From Sphingobacterium faecale (GTDB taxonomy: Bacteria > Bacteroidota > Bacteroidia > Sphingobacteriales > Sphingobacteriaceae), in assembly GCF_016746095.1 (NCBI RefSeq), contig NZ_JAERTY010000011.1, positions 124,001 through 188,000 of the forward strand: 64,000 bases of DNA, read 5' to 3'. A model generated the notes under the pieces. The model worked only from the letters and a program-made list of their open reading frames with translations, made no database searches and was not told the origin of the DNA. The position numbers and the translations under genes are program-made. Below are positions 6,653-15,676 of the stretch, one piece after another. The stretch's first letter is position 1, and every line of letters starts with the position of its first letter.

Positions 6653-9600
6653 ATGAAGAAGATTTTTAATACTATATCTATATTGTTGTTGTTGCAGACA
6701 GCATCCTATGCGCAACAGCCTGCCAATCGGACATCTGCTACAAAGATTGCAGATGTATTGGCTCAACAACCTGCTGTCGAACAGTCGAAGTTTTTGGCTG
6801 CCATGAAAGAATTGGAAGGATTTACTGCTGAGGATGTTATGGCTTTTCTGAAGGGGTTGAAACCACAAGGCGGTAACAATGCGCCTATAGAGTATGCTAC
6901 CAATTCCTATGCTTTTTATGTGATGCAACCTGGCAAGGAAGCGCTGCGTGAAAAGTATGCCAAGGGACTTTTGAATGCGCTGGGGGATTTAAAGGACCAA
7001 AATAATAAAGCTTTTGTTTTTGAGTTGCTAAAGTTCTGCGCCAAAAACGAATCTGTCGATCAGGTCGCAACCTATCTAAATGACGGTTATTTTGCAGAGA
7101 AAGCAGCCCGTGTTTTGAGTGCTATACATACCGCTGAGGCAGCTGCTGCGTTAAATAAGGCATTGGCTGGAAATGTGACGGAGCAAACTGCTACAGCGAT
7201 AATAGGTGCACTTGGTGAGTTACAGTCCAAAGATGCAGAAGAGCGTGTGATTGCTTTGATCGGACAGTATCAGTCTGAGAATTTTCAACGCAACGCGTTA
7301 ACGACTTTAAGTAAGATGGGTGGTGAAAAATCGTATGAAACATTCTACGGAAAAGCGAAGTCTGCAAATTATGCATTTGATAAGTCAAATGTCGCTGCGT
7401 TGACGTTGGAGTATGCGAATGTTTTGGCCAAGAATGGCAAGAAAGACCTTGCTTACAAATTGTCGTCTACCATTTTTACAGAGGCATCTGACCCCAAAGC
7501 GATAGGGGCACGTGTTGCCGCGTTGGAATTAATGAATCGCATTGATCCAGCTAAGCAGAAAAAGAATCTCTTAAAGCTATCTACGGATAATAATGCCGTG
7601 CTGCGTAATGTGGCGTTAGGATTGTTGGGTAGTGAGGCTACGGCTTCGGATATTAAGAAAATTGCATCCTCCCTGACCAAGCTCTCTCCAGAGGTGCAGG
7701 AAAGTGTATTGAACTTTTTGGCCAAGAAAGATGCGACTGCTACGGTTCCCGTAATCGAAAAGAGTTTGAAAGGGGTGAAAGATCCAGAAGCACGTATTGC
7801 TGCTTATAATACGTTGTCTGCATTAACTAAAGGAACGAATACCACTTTTGTTATCAAGCAATTGGCTACAGGTAGTGATGCAGAGGTCGAAACGCTGAAA
7901 ACACTTCTATTGACCGCTAGGGGTACGCAGACGGTCGCTGAAATAAATAAGGCACTTCCTAATGTAGATGATAAAGCCAAAGTTGCGCTATTGGATGTGT
8001 TGTCGAAACGTTCAGATCAAAATTCGGCAAAGGAAGTTTTTGCACTGATAGAGAAGGGAAGTCCTGCCGTGCGCGCTGCGGCTTATAAAGCTTTGCCAAA
8101 TGTGGTCAACGATGCGGATTTTGAGTCTATTATCAAAGTGCTTGGGTCTGCTCAAGGAGCTGAAACCGCGTCTACACAGCAAGCTGCTATTGTAGCCCTG
8201 CGCAACAACAAGGATAAAGCGGCTATAATCCAGCGTCTGTCGGCAAATATTTCGAGGTCACAAGCGCCTTCTGCCGCGCGACTTTTTCCTGTATTTGCAG
8301 GAGAGGGAGGTGTAGAGTCCTTGAAAACAGTCAGCGGTTATTTAGGTGCTGATAATCCATTGAAAGCTGATGCGGTACAGGCATTAGCAGCTTGGTCTAA
8401 TACCTCTTCTCTAGATGGGCTTACGGCGTTGCTCCGTACGGAGAAGGATCCCGCCTTGTTCAAGACGGTCTTTGCAGGATTTATCAAACAGTTGAATGCT
8501 AGTCAAGTTAAGAATGAACAAAAGACACTTTTATTAAGAGATGCTTTTGATTACGCGCAGACGAAAGAGCAAAAAAGTGCCGCGCTTTCTGGTCTGAAGT
8601 CTACCGGTACCTATTTAGCTTTGGTTTTTGCTAGTAAATACCTTAATGATGCGGATCTAAAGAGTGTTGCAACCGATGTGGTGATGAATATCATCATGGA
8701 TAATAAAGAATTTGTGGGCACAGATGTCCGTAATTGGTTAGAGACTGCCAAAAATAACCTTTCCGGAAGTGAGAGCTCTTACTTAAAAGAAGCTATCGTA
8801 CGTCATCTGACAGAAATGCCTGCCAAAGAAGGGTATGTAGCCCTCTTTAACGGTAAGGATCTGACTGGGTGGAAGGGATTGGTGGAGAATCCGATCAAGC
8901 GTGCTAAGATGACTCCTAAAGAATTAGAGCAAAAGCAATTGGAGGCTGATAAGAAAATGCGTGAGAGCTGGTCTGCCATCGATGGCGATCTTGTCTTTTC
9001 TGGGCATGGCGATAATATTGCGACCATAAAGCAATATGGTGATTTCGAGATGCTGCTCGACTGGAAGTTGGATAAAAATGGTAAGGAACCTGATGCTGGT
9101 GTTTATTTGAGAGGTACACCTCAGGTACAAATCTGGGATATTTCTAGAACGAATGTGGGTGCAGAAGTGGGATCGGGTGGTCTCTACAATAATAAATCGA
9201 ACTCAAAACCATTGAAGGTAGCGGATAATCCACTTGGGGAGTGGAATAACTTTAAAATCCGTATGATAGGCGAAAATGTCTGGGTATGGCTTAATGGCGA
9301 GTTGGTGGTGGATAATGTTCCTCTGGAAAATTACTGGGACAGAAACCAGTCTATATTCCCAACAGAGCAGATTGAGTTGCAGGCGCATGGTTCCAGAGTA
9401 TGGTATAGAGATGTGTATTTGAAAGAATTGCCGCGTAAGATTGTATATTCTTTAAGTGATAAAGAAAAGGCAGAAGGTTTTGAAATGCTTTTTGATGGTA
9501 CGAATTTGGATAAATGGACTTCTTCCCCTGCTTATGAAATAAATGAAGAAGGTGTAATTCGTTCTAACCCTACTGCTAAATTTGGTAAAAACATCTATAC

Positions 9601-10048
9601 TAAAGAACAATATAGTGATTTTGTGTATAGGTTTGAGTTTAAGCTGACTGCAGGAGCAAACAACGGTGTAGGAATCAGGACTCCTTTGGATGGAGATGCG
9701 GCTTACTTAGGGTACGAGATCCAAATTTTGGATGATGACGCTGAAGTGTACAGTAAGCTTAAGCCTTATCAGTACCATGGCTCTGTGTATGGGATTATTC
9801 CTGCGAAAAGGGGCTCTCTAAAACCTTTAGGTGAATGGAATGAAGAGGAGATACGTATTCAGGGGAGTAAGATCAAAGTAACTGTAAACGGACAGGTGAT
9901 TGTGGATGGTGATATTAAAGATGCTACGAAGAATGGTCCTGCTGATGGGAAGAATCATCCTGGGCTGGATGCTGCAACAGGGCATATAGGCTTTCTCGGG
10001 CATGGTACGGAAGTGTTTTTAAGGAATATAAGAGTCAAGCGACTTTAG
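6653..10048 (+). CDS. Secreted HEAT-repeat protein with two DUF1080 (3-keto-disaccharide hydrolase-like) domains
   Basis: A 1131-residue protein with a signal peptide (MKKIFNTISILLLLQTASYAQ). The first ~720 residues are alanine-rich helical repeats of HEAT/PBS-lyase type (recurring EARIAAYNTLSAL and AVRAAAYKALPNV patterns). Two DUF1080 jelly-roll domains follow. The first, at about 725-925, has YVALFNGKDLTGWKGL, LLDWKL, AGVYLRGTPQVQIWD and WNNFKIRMIGENVWVWLNG. The second, at about 935-1131, has FEMLFDGTNLDKW, NNGVGIRTP, GYEIQILDDD, GEWNEEEIRI and GHIGFLGHG. DUF1080 includes enzymes that hydrolyse 3-keto-glycosides and lamin-G-like sugar binders; which activity each copy has is not evident. 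It is co-transcribed with the upstream Gfo/Idh/MocA enzyme and followed by a strong terminator. The signal peptide places it in the periplasm or outer envelope. Confidence 0.85.
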   Translation: MKKIFNTISILLLLQTASYAQQPANRTSATKIADVLAQQPAVEQSKFLAAMKELEGFTAEDVMAFLKGLKPQGGNNAPIEYATNSYAFYVMQPGKEALREKYAKGLLNALGDLKDQNNKAFVFELLKFCAKNESVDQVATYLNDGYFAEKAARVLSAIHTAEAAAALNKALAGNVTEQTATAIIGALGELQSKDAEERVIALIGQYQSENFQRNALTTLSKMGGEKSYETFYGKAKSANYAFDKSNVAALTLEYANVLAKNGKKDLAYKLSSTIFTEASDPKAIGARVAALELMNRIDPAKQKKNLLKLSTDNNAVLRNVALGLLGSEATASDIKKIASSLTKLSPEVQESVLNFLAKKDATATVPVIEKSLKGVKDPEARIAAYNTLSALTKGTNTTFVIKQLATGSDAEVETLKTLLLTARGTQTVAEINKALPNVDDKAKVALLDVLSKRSDQNSAKEVFALIEKGSPAVRAAAYKALPNVVNDADFESIIKVLGSAQGAETASTQQAAIVALRNNKDKAAIIQRLSANISRSQAPSAARLFPVFAGEGGVESLKTVSGYLGADNPLKADAVQALAAWSNTSSLDGLTALLRTEKDPALFKTVFAGFIKQLNASQVKNEQKTLLLRDAFDYAQTKEQKSAALSGLKSTGTYLALVFASKYLNDADLKSVATDVVMNIIMDNKEFVGTDVRNWLETAKNNLSGSESSYLKEAIVRHLTEMPAKEGYVALFNGKDLTGWKGLVENPIKRAKMTPKELEQKQLEADKKMRESWSAIDGDLVFSGHGDNIATIKQYGDFEMLLDWKLDKNGKEPDAGVYLRGTPQVQIWDISRTNVGAEVGSGGLYNNKSNSKPLKVADNPLGEWNNFKIRMIGENVWVWLNGELVVDNVPLENYWDRNQSIFPTEQIELQAHGSRVWYRDVYLKELPRKIVYSLSDKEKAEGFEMLFDGTNLDKWTSSPAYEINEEGVIRSNPTAKFGKNIYTKEQYSDFVYRFEFKLTAGANNGVGIRTPLDGDAAYLGYEIQILDDDAEVYSKLKPYQYHGSVYGIIPAKRGSLKPLGEWNEEEIRIQGSKIKVTVNGQVIVDGDIKDATKNGPADGKNHPGLDAATGHIGFLGHGTEVFLRNIRVKRL

Positions 10049-10072
10049 CCGACATTATTAATAGTGGCCTAG

Positions 10073-10107
10073 GAGCCGTTCTTTACTTAAGAACGGCTCT
10101 TTGTTTT
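10073..10107 (+). terminator. Terminator of the Gfo/DUF1080 operon
   Basis: An 11-bp stem (GAGCCGTTCTT 10073-10083 / AAGAACGGCTC 10089-10099) with a 5-base loop, followed by TTTGTTTT. It starts 25 bases after the stop codon. Confidence 0.85.
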
Positions 10108-10215
10108 GGAGATAGTCTTTTTACGTGTTTAGCCATGTATTTTAAATAGAGTGGTATTGTGGTATGTTTTTTGTGAAATATTTTGAAAAGTCTATTAACA
10201 CACTAACTATAAATA

Positions 10216-10248
10216 AAAAGAGTCGCTCTGTAGTGGAGCGACTCTTTT
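10216..10248 (-). terminator. Terminator of prs
   Basis: A 13-bp perfect stem (10216-10228 / 10236-10248) with a 7-base loop. The A-rich outer arm becomes a U-run on the minus strand, 20 bases beyond the prs stop. It could also act on plus-strand transcription. Confidence 0.8.
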
Positions 10249-10267
10249 GTTTGACAATTTTTTATAT

Positions 10268-11224
10268 TTACTCTACCGTAAATAGTTCCGCAATAGAAGA
10301 ATGCTCATTTACACTTTTAATTGCTTTAGCAAATAGATCTGCGGTAGATAATACTTTTATTTTAGAACAAGCTTTTGATCTTTCTGGGTCTAACTGGATC
10401 GTATCGGTGACGATCATCTCTGTTAATACTGAGTTTTCAATAGTCTCGTAAGCCTTGCCTGATAATACGGCGTGTGTACATACGGCTCTCACGGAATTTG
10501 CTCCGTTTTCCATAATTAATGCCGCAGCCTTAGATAAGGTGCCGGCGGTATCACATATATCATCCATCAATACGACGTCCTGTCCTGTTACGTCACCTAT
10601 AATGGACATGGATTCAATTTCATTAGCACGTTTACGGCGTTTATCACAGATGATAACTTCTGCATTGAAGAATTTAGCAAAGGTGCGTGCGCGATAAGAA
10701 CCACCCATATCAGGTGATGCGATGGTAAGGTTCGGAAGGTTTAGTGATTTGATGTAAGGGACAAAGATCACCGAACCATCAAGGTGGTCTACTGGTATAT
10801 CAAAGAAGCCTTGAATCTGTGCAGCATGAAGGTCCATGGTCATGATACGGTGTGCCCCAGCTGCTGTAATGAGGTTTGCGATCATTTTAGCGCCGATGGC
10901 TACACGAGGTTTGTCTTTGCGGTCTTGCCGCGCAAAACCAAAATAGGGGACTACGGCTGTGATGTAGTGAGCTGATGCTCTTTTTGCGGCATCAATCATC
11001 AAAAGCAACTCGAAGAGATTGTCTGTTGGCTGATTGGTGGATTGGATAAGGAACAAATCGCTTCCGCGTACAGACTCGTTGTAGAATGGCTGAATCTCTC
11101 CATCACTGAATCTGGCGAGCGTTTTGTCTCCTAGTGGTTTTCCGAAGGACGTTGAGATTTTTTCTGCAAGTTCTTGTGTGCCAGAACCTGCAAATAATTT
11201 AACCGTGTTAAATTGCAAAGGCAT
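10268..11224 (-). CDS. prs: Ribose-phosphate pyrophosphokinase (PRPP synthetase)
   Basis: Makes PRPP from ribose 5-phosphate and ATP, feeding purine, pyrimidine, histidine and NAD synthesis. The 318-residue length is standard. Motifs in order are LFAGSGTQELAEKI, ARFSDGEIQPFYNESVRGSD, YFGFARQDRKDKPR (ATP-binding flexible loop with ARQDRK), MDLHAAQIQGFF (catalytic His and metal site), SPDMGGSYRAR, CDKRR and the PRPP loop VLMDDICDTAGTL. It starts at the ATG at 11224 and is probably monocistronic, with a -7 element at 11258-11265 and its own terminator. The pyr, pur and his genes elsewhere in the window all draw on its product. Confidence 0.98.
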   Translation of the reverse strand: MPLQFNTVKLFAGSGTQELAEKISTSFGKPLGDKTLARFSDGEIQPFYNESVRGSDLFLIQSTNQPTDNLFELLLMIDAAKRASAHYITAVVPYFGFARQDRKDKPRVAIGAKMIANLITAAGAHRIMTMDLHAAQIQGFFDIPVDHLDGSVIFVPYIKSLNLPNLTIASPDMGGSYRARTFAKFFNAEVIICDKRRKRANEIESMSIIGDVTGQDVVLMDDICDTAGTLSKAAALIMENGANSVRAVCTHAVLSGKAYETIENSVLTEMIVTDTIQLDPERSKACSKIKVLSTADLFAKAIKSVNEHSSIAELFTVE

Positions 11225-11257
11225 GGTTTAAATATATTTGTATCTAAAATGTTTTGG

Positions 11258-11265
11258 CAAAGGTA
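11258..11265 (-). promoter_or_regulatory. Candidate -7 element of prs
   Basis: On the minus strand this reads TACCTTTG, an exact TAnnTTTG match, 33 bases upstream of the prs ATG. There is no TTG at -33. Confidence 0.45.
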
Positions 11266-11361
11266 TAGAAATGATCTTGAAATAAAAAGGTAAACCTGTA
11301 TGCTATATCCCGCTTTGGAAAGAAGACGATAAAAGTTTTATTGGAGTTGATGGGTAAAATG

Positions 11362-11403
11362 ACAACAAAAAAGGAGTTACAATTGTAACTCCTTTTTTGT
11401 TGT
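11362..11403 (-). terminator. 42-bp perfect palindrome terminating tRNA-Gln
   Basis: A perfect inverted repeat centred between 11382 and 11383 (core GGAGTTAC/GTAACTCC) with A6/T6 tracts in the arms. Its outer arm overlaps the last bases of the tRNA, so the terminator begins at the tRNA 3' end. Confidence 0.8.
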
Positions 11404-11470
11404 CCCACCTGGATTCGAACCAAGACTAAATGAACCAAAATCACTTGTACTACCCTTATACTATGGGACA
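11400..11470 (-). tRNA. tRNA-Gln (anticodon UUG)
   Basis: Read on the minus strand, all four arms fold: acceptor UGUCCCA/UGGGACA (7 bp), D stem GUAU/GUAC, anticodon stem AGUGA pairing with UCAUU-type bases around the loop UUUUGGU (anticodon UUG), and T arm with UUCGAAU in the loop. The discriminator is A, and CCA is not encoded. The anticodon identifies glutamine. It is a single tRNA with its own promoter and terminator, not part of a cluster. Confidence 0.95.
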
Positions 11471-11506
11471 TTCTTTGTCAAACCGCATTTCCTTGTTTTG
11501 ACGATG

Positions 11507-11536
11507 CAAATATACGTGTGTTTCTTTATTATGCAA
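11507..11536 (-). promoter_or_regulatory. Promoter of tRNA-Gln
   Basis: On the minus strand: TTG (11536-11534), a 19-base spacer, then TATATTTG (11514-11507), an exact -7 match with ideal spacing. Transcription would start near 11500, about 30 bases before the mature 5' end. Confidence 0.7.
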
Positions 11537-11826
11537 AACTTTTTTGCTTTATTTTTGATTTAGGCTGATTCTCAGCTGACTATTTTTTATGGATAGATGC
11601 GGCTATTTCGGAATATAGCTGTTTGAAGGCTTAAAGTCTGTTAAAATATTAATTTGTTGTTCTTTTGTAAGGATGTATTCCTTATTTTCGAAGCGAAGTT
11701 TGGACGGTGGCCTGAAATAGCTGTCTTGTATCGATAGCTGTTTTAGTAACCATGTCTGTGTTTCTTTGATAGGGCAGATGTAGCCATGGTATGATGTCTC
11801 TTTGCTATTTTGAACGCAATTAAAGT
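11537..11826. other. Intergenic stretch upstream of the GT117 gene
   Basis: No convincing ORF or RNA gene was found. It holds a small hairpin (AAGGA/TCCTT near 11675) followed by a few T, and a repeated ATAGCTGT word (three copies near 11615-11750). The GT117 promoter is probably here, but I could not find a clean TTG/TAnnTTTG pair. Confidence 0.5.
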
Positions 11827-14800
11827 ATGATGAATTATAATAAGATTAATAACCTATTAGGATGGGCTTGTGCTATTATAGCCACTTTAGCTTATGTCCT
11901 GACCGCTGAACGTACAGCAAGTTGGTGGGACTGTGGTGAGTTTATTGCTTCTGCCTATAAGATGCAGATTGTTCACCAACCAGGAGCCCCTCTGTTTTTA
12001 ATGGTGCAAAATTTGTTTTCGAATTTAGCTTTAGGAGATAAGACCCAGATTGCATTTTGGATGAATATAGGCTCTGCAGTTTGTTCTGGTTTGACGATTT
12101 TGTTTTTATTCTGGTCTATTACAGCATTAGGGCGTAAGGTCTTCTTGGGTAAGGCTGATATCAATTCACCTCTTGCTGAAAGCGATCTGATACGAGTTAT
12201 GGGAGCTGGTTTAGTGGGGGCCTTAGCGTATGCGTTTACAGATACATTTTGGTTTTCTGCTGTCGAATCAGAGGTGTACGCCATGTCTTCACTATGTACG
12301 GCGATTGTTTTTTGGGCCATACTGAAATGGGAGGTAAGGGCTGATGAGCAAGGTGCTGACCGATGGTTGATACTTATTGCTTATGTGATGGGTCTGTCTA
12401 TTGGTGTCCACTTGTTAAATTTATTGGTCATTCCGGCTATTGCTTTGGTTATTTATTTCAGACGTGCTAAAGAGGTTACAACAAAAGGTATTTTAAAATC
12501 TTTAGCCATCGGTGTGGTTGTTCTTGCATTTGTGCTATGGGGCGTGATTCAATATCTGATCAAGTTTGCGGCATTTAGTGATTTGTTTTTTGTCAACACT
12601 TTAGGGATGGGATTCGGTACCGGCGTGACATTCTTCGCCCTGCTGGTCGTAGGAGGTTTAGTGTATGGTATCTGGTATTCTATTAAAAAAGTAAAGCCGC
12701 TTCTTAATATTGTTTTGATTTCTGTGGGGTTTGTTATCTTCGGATATAGTTCTTTTGCTATGATTCTGATTCGTGCAAAAGCTAATCCTTCCTTAAACAA
12801 CTCTGACCCAGACAATGCATTTAGTTTTTTGAGTTATCTGAACCGCGAGCAATATGGCGATGAACCATTATTTAAGGGGCGTTTTTTTGATGCGAAACTG
12901 ACCGATGTTGAAGAGACTGGAAAGGTGTACCGAAAAGATAAGGACAAGTATGCAATCGCTAAGACAAAGACAAATTACAAATATGATAGAGAAACTCTTT
13001 TCCCGAGGATATATAGTGAGAAGGGGGATCATCCGACTTTCTATAGACAATACTTAGGATTGGGGCCAAACGAGCAACCAACGTTCGCAGATAACCTTAA
13101 GTTCTTTTTTGGGTATCAGATTGGACATATGTACGGACGATACTTTATGTGGAACTTTGTGGGCAGGCAGAACGATGTTCAAGGCTATGGTTCTGTTCTA
13201 GATGGTAATTGGATCTCGGGGATTAAGCCTATTGATAATGCACTACTAGGTGGGCAGTATGATTTGCCGACTTCAGAGAAACAGAATGCAGCACGTAACA
13301 CGTATTTCTTTTTGCCTTTAATACTAGGATTAATCGGTGCATATTGGCATTTTGGAAAAAATCAGCGTGATGCAGGTGTTGTTTTCTTGCTATTCTTTTT
13401 TACAGGATTAGCTATTGTATTGTATCTGAACCAGACACCATCTCAGCCAAGAGAGCGTGACTATGCGTATGCGGGGTCATTCTACGCGTTTTCTATATGG
13501 GTGGGACTTGGAGTATTGGCGTTGGCGGAGTTTCTGACTAAGAAAGTTCCTGCAAAAACTGCTGGTTTCGTAGCTGCGGTGATAGGTTTGTTCGCTGGAC
13601 CTGTACTGTTGGCTTCACAAAACTGGAATGACCACGACCGTTCTGAAAAGTTCTTGGCCCGTGATATGGCTAAAAATTATTTAGAGTCCTGTGCGCCGAA
13701 TGCTATTTTGTTTACTTATGGCGATAATGATACTTATCCGTTATGGTATGTACAGGAAGTGGAAGGTTTTCGTACTGATGTACGTGTTGTCAACCTGAGT
13801 TTGTTGTCGTCGGATTGGTATATGCGTCAGATGTTAGAGAAGGTAAATGATGCTGATGCGCTCCCTATCAATATCGATCCGGAGAAGTTTAAAGATGGGG
13901 TTCGTGACGTTATCTATTATCAGGATTTTCAAGTTCCGGGGCATATTGAGGTCCGTGATTTATTGGATGTTATGTTGTCCGATAATCCGCAGAATAAAGT
14001 TCAACTACAAGGTGGGGACTGGGTGAATCTTTTGCCAACCAAAAATATGAAACTCACTGTTGATAAAAATGCGGTGCTGGCTAATAACGTGGTTCCTAAG
14101 GGGTGGGAAAATTCTATTGTAGATACGATGGAGTGGACCTATTCTATGAATTATGTAAGTCGTGCCGAATTGTCTATTATGGCGATGTTGGCAAATAATA
14201 ACTGGAAGCGTCCTATCTATTTTACGACGACTACACCTGAAGTTAATTATATTGGTTTGGACAAGTATTTGGTGTCGGAAGGTTTTGCGATGCGATTAAT
14301 GCCGATTGATACGGGAAACAGCGATTCGGAGGAAGGCTTTGCTCCTGTTGCAGATGTCGATGGTATATATAATAATATCATCAATAAGTACCAATGGGGA
14401 AATATGTCTAAATCTTCTTATTTGGACCCTGATTCGTACCGGTATATCAGTCTTTATGTAAGTTCTATTTTTGGAGAGACTGCCCAGAACTTAATACATG
14501 AAGGAAAGAAAGAAGAGGCTCGTAAAGTCGTTGTGAATGCTTATGAAAATATGCCTAAAAAGACATATCAGATGAGTGAACCTATGAGCTATGTGCTGTT
14601 GATCGATGCTATGTATAAAACGGGAGAGTCTGCTAAAGCGAAAGAGATTGCATTGAGAAATCTAACTTTTATAGGTGAAAATATGCGTTACTATACGTCG
14701 AATAAGCTGTTGAGCAATCTAGGGTCGGAGCGTAATGTGCGATTGGGTTTGATGGGATTACAGCGTTATAAAATGGTTGCTGACGAAAATAAAGATGTCG

Positions 14801-14862
14801 ATGTTCAAAAGTCTGTAGATGGACTGTTGAAAGAGTTCGGTTACTTTTTTGGAGGTCAATAA
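11827..14862 (+). CDS. GT117-family (DUF2723) polytopic membrane glycosyltransferase
   Basis: A 1011-residue inner-membrane protein. The first ~600 residues are polytopic with the DUF2723 signature near the N-terminus (TAERTASWWDCGEFIASAYK, then VHQPGAPLFLM), which resembles the acidic loop of PMT-type protein O-mannosyltransferases. The C-terminal ~400 residues are soluble (LFTYGDNDTYPLWYVQE and NWKRPIYFTTTT are family landmarks) and end in TPR-like helices. The fold points to a lipid-linked sugar donor and transfer on the periplasmic side. The acceptor is unknown; O-glycosylation of secreted proteins is a reasonable inference for Bacteroidota. Two adjacent ATG codons (11827 and 11830) could start it. 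It is flanked by a tRNA and the pyr genes and has its own terminator. Confidence 0.88.
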   Translation: MMNYNKINNLLGWACAIIATLAYVLTAERTASWWDCGEFIASAYKMQIVHQPGAPLFLMVQNLFSNLALGDKTQIAFWMNIGSAVCSGLTILFLFWSITALGRKVFLGKADINSPLAESDLIRVMGAGLVGALAYAFTDTFWFSAVESEVYAMSSLCTAIVFWAILKWEVRADEQGADRWLILIAYVMGLSIGVHLLNLLVIPAIALVIYFRRAKEVTTKGILKSLAIGVVVLAFVLWGVIQYLIKFAAFSDLFFVNTLGMGFGTGVTFFALLVVGGLVYGIWYSIKKVKPLLNIVLISVGFVIFGYSSFAMILIRAKANPSLNNSDPDNAFSFLSYLNREQYGDEPLFKGRFFDAKLTDVEETGKVYRKDKDKYAIAKTKTNYKYDRETLFPRIYSEKGDHPTFYRQYLGLGPNEQPTFADNLKFFFGYQIGHMYGRYFMWNFVGRQNDVQGYGSVLDGNWISGIKPIDNALLGGQYDLPTSEKQNAARNTYFFLPLILGLIGAYWHFGKNQRDAGVVFLLFFFTGLAIVLYLNQTPSQPRERDYAYAGSFYAFSIWVGLGVLALAEFLTKKVPAKTAGFVAAVIGLFAGPVLLASQNWNDHDRSEKFLARDMAKNYLESCAPNAILFTYGDNDTYPLWYVQEVEGFRTDVRVVNLSLLSSDWYMRQMLEKVNDADALPINIDPEKFKDGVRDVIYYQDFQVPGHIEVRDLLDVMLSDNPQNKVQLQGGDWVNLLPTKNMKLTVDKNAVLANNVVPKGWENSIVDTMEWTYSMNYVSRAELSIMAMLANNNWKRPIYFTTTTPEVNYIGLDKYLVSEGFAMRLMPIDTGNSDSEEGFAPVADVDGIYNNIINKYQWGNMSKSSYLDPDSYRYISLYVSSIFGETAQNLIHEGKKEEARKVVVNAYENMPKKTYQMSEPMSYVLLIDAMYKTGESAKAKEIALRNLTFIGENMRYYTSNKLLSNLGSERNVRLGLMGLQRYKMVADENKDVDVQKSVDGLLKEFGYFFGGQ

Positions 14863-14883
14863 AAAGTGCAGATTGAAAAGAGA

Positions 14884-14920
14884 AGAAAGCCATCTAATTT
14901 AGATGGCTTTCTTTGTTTTA
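14884..14920 (+). terminator. Terminator of the GT117 gene
   Basis: A near-perfect stem (14884-14897 / 14899-14912, core AAGCCATCTA/TAGATGGCTT) followed by TTGTTTTATT, starting 22 bases after the stop. Confidence 0.85.
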
Positions 14921-14959
14921 TTCTATTGATAAAATATAGGCACTTTAAGAAAAAAAGCC

Positions 14960-14967
14960 TATTTTTG
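14960..14967 (+). promoter_or_regulatory. Candidate -7 element upstream of pyrR
   Basis: TATTTTTG is an exact TAnnTTTG match, about 150 bases before the pyrR ATG. No -33 partner was seen. The long leader could carry PyrR-dependent control, but I found no recognisable PyrR-binding loop or terminator in it. Confidence 0.35.
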
Positions 14968-15115
14968 CCTAAATAATCCCATGATAGAATGGTCATGAGC
15001 TTTATTTGTAAATGGGTAAAGGCCTTGAGAAATAGAGAACTAAATGAACAAACAAACACGATGGGCAAGCTCACTTATAGTATTTCGTACCTGCGTTAAT
15101 AAATAACTTATTCTG

Positions 15116-15661
15116 ATGAAACAATCTATTTTATTAGACGGTCCCAAGTTCCAGATTACAATTAAACGGTTGTGTCAGCAATTAATTGAAAATCATGGTG
15201 ATTTCAGTAATACGGCGTTAATCGGTATCCAGCCTCGCGGTACCTATTTAGCTAATAGAATTGCTAAAGAGTTGAAAGAAATGCTAGGAAGAGATATCGA
15301 TATGGGTATTTTGGATATTACTTTCTTTAGGGATGATTTTCGTATGAAAGGAGGAACACCCCTTTTAGCTAATAGTACACATATTGATTTTATTGTCGAA
15401 GGGAAGAATGTCATTTTTGTGGATGATGTCTTGTGGACGGGACGTACTATACGATCAGCTATGGATGCCATCCAGGCTTTTGGGCGTTCTGAGACTATTG
15501 AGTTGTTGGTGTTGGTAGATCGTCGTTTTTCGAGGCAGATTCCCATACAGCCTGACTATATTGGTATACAGGTCGATTCTATCGATTCGCAAAAGGTAAT
15601 CGTTAGTTGGGAGGAAGTCGATAATGAAGATAGCATTGTGCTAATTACCGAAAAAAAATAA
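15116..15661 (+). CDS. pyrR: PyrR, pyrimidine operon regulator/uracil phosphoribosyltransferase
   Basis: A 181-residue type I phosphoribosyltransferase-fold protein. In Firmicutes PyrR binds pyr mRNA in response to UMP and also has weak uracil phosphoribosyltransferase activity. Landmarks are ALIGIQPRGTYLANRIA, DITFFRDDF, and the PRPP-binding loop VIFVDDVLWTGRTIRSA, followed by LVLVDRRFSRQIPIQPDYIG. It lies 15 bases upstream of pyrB in an apparent two-gene operon, which supports a role in pyrimidine control. RNA binding is inferred from family and neighbourhood only. Confidence 0.94.
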   Translation: MKQSILLDGPKFQITIKRLCQQLIENHGDFSNTALIGIQPRGTYLANRIAKELKEMLGRDIDMGILDITFFRDDFRMKGGTPLLANSTHIDFIVEGKNVIFVDDVLWTGRTIRSAMDAIQAFGRSETIELLVLVDRRFSRQIPIQPDYIGIQVDSIDSQKVIVSWEEVDNEDSIVLITEKK

Positions 15662-15676
15662 GAGTTCAGTATATAT

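Noticed and set aside
14968..15115. PyrR-binding antiterminator in the pyrR leader
   Set aside because: Searched by eye for the conserved binding loop and a terminator; neither was found.
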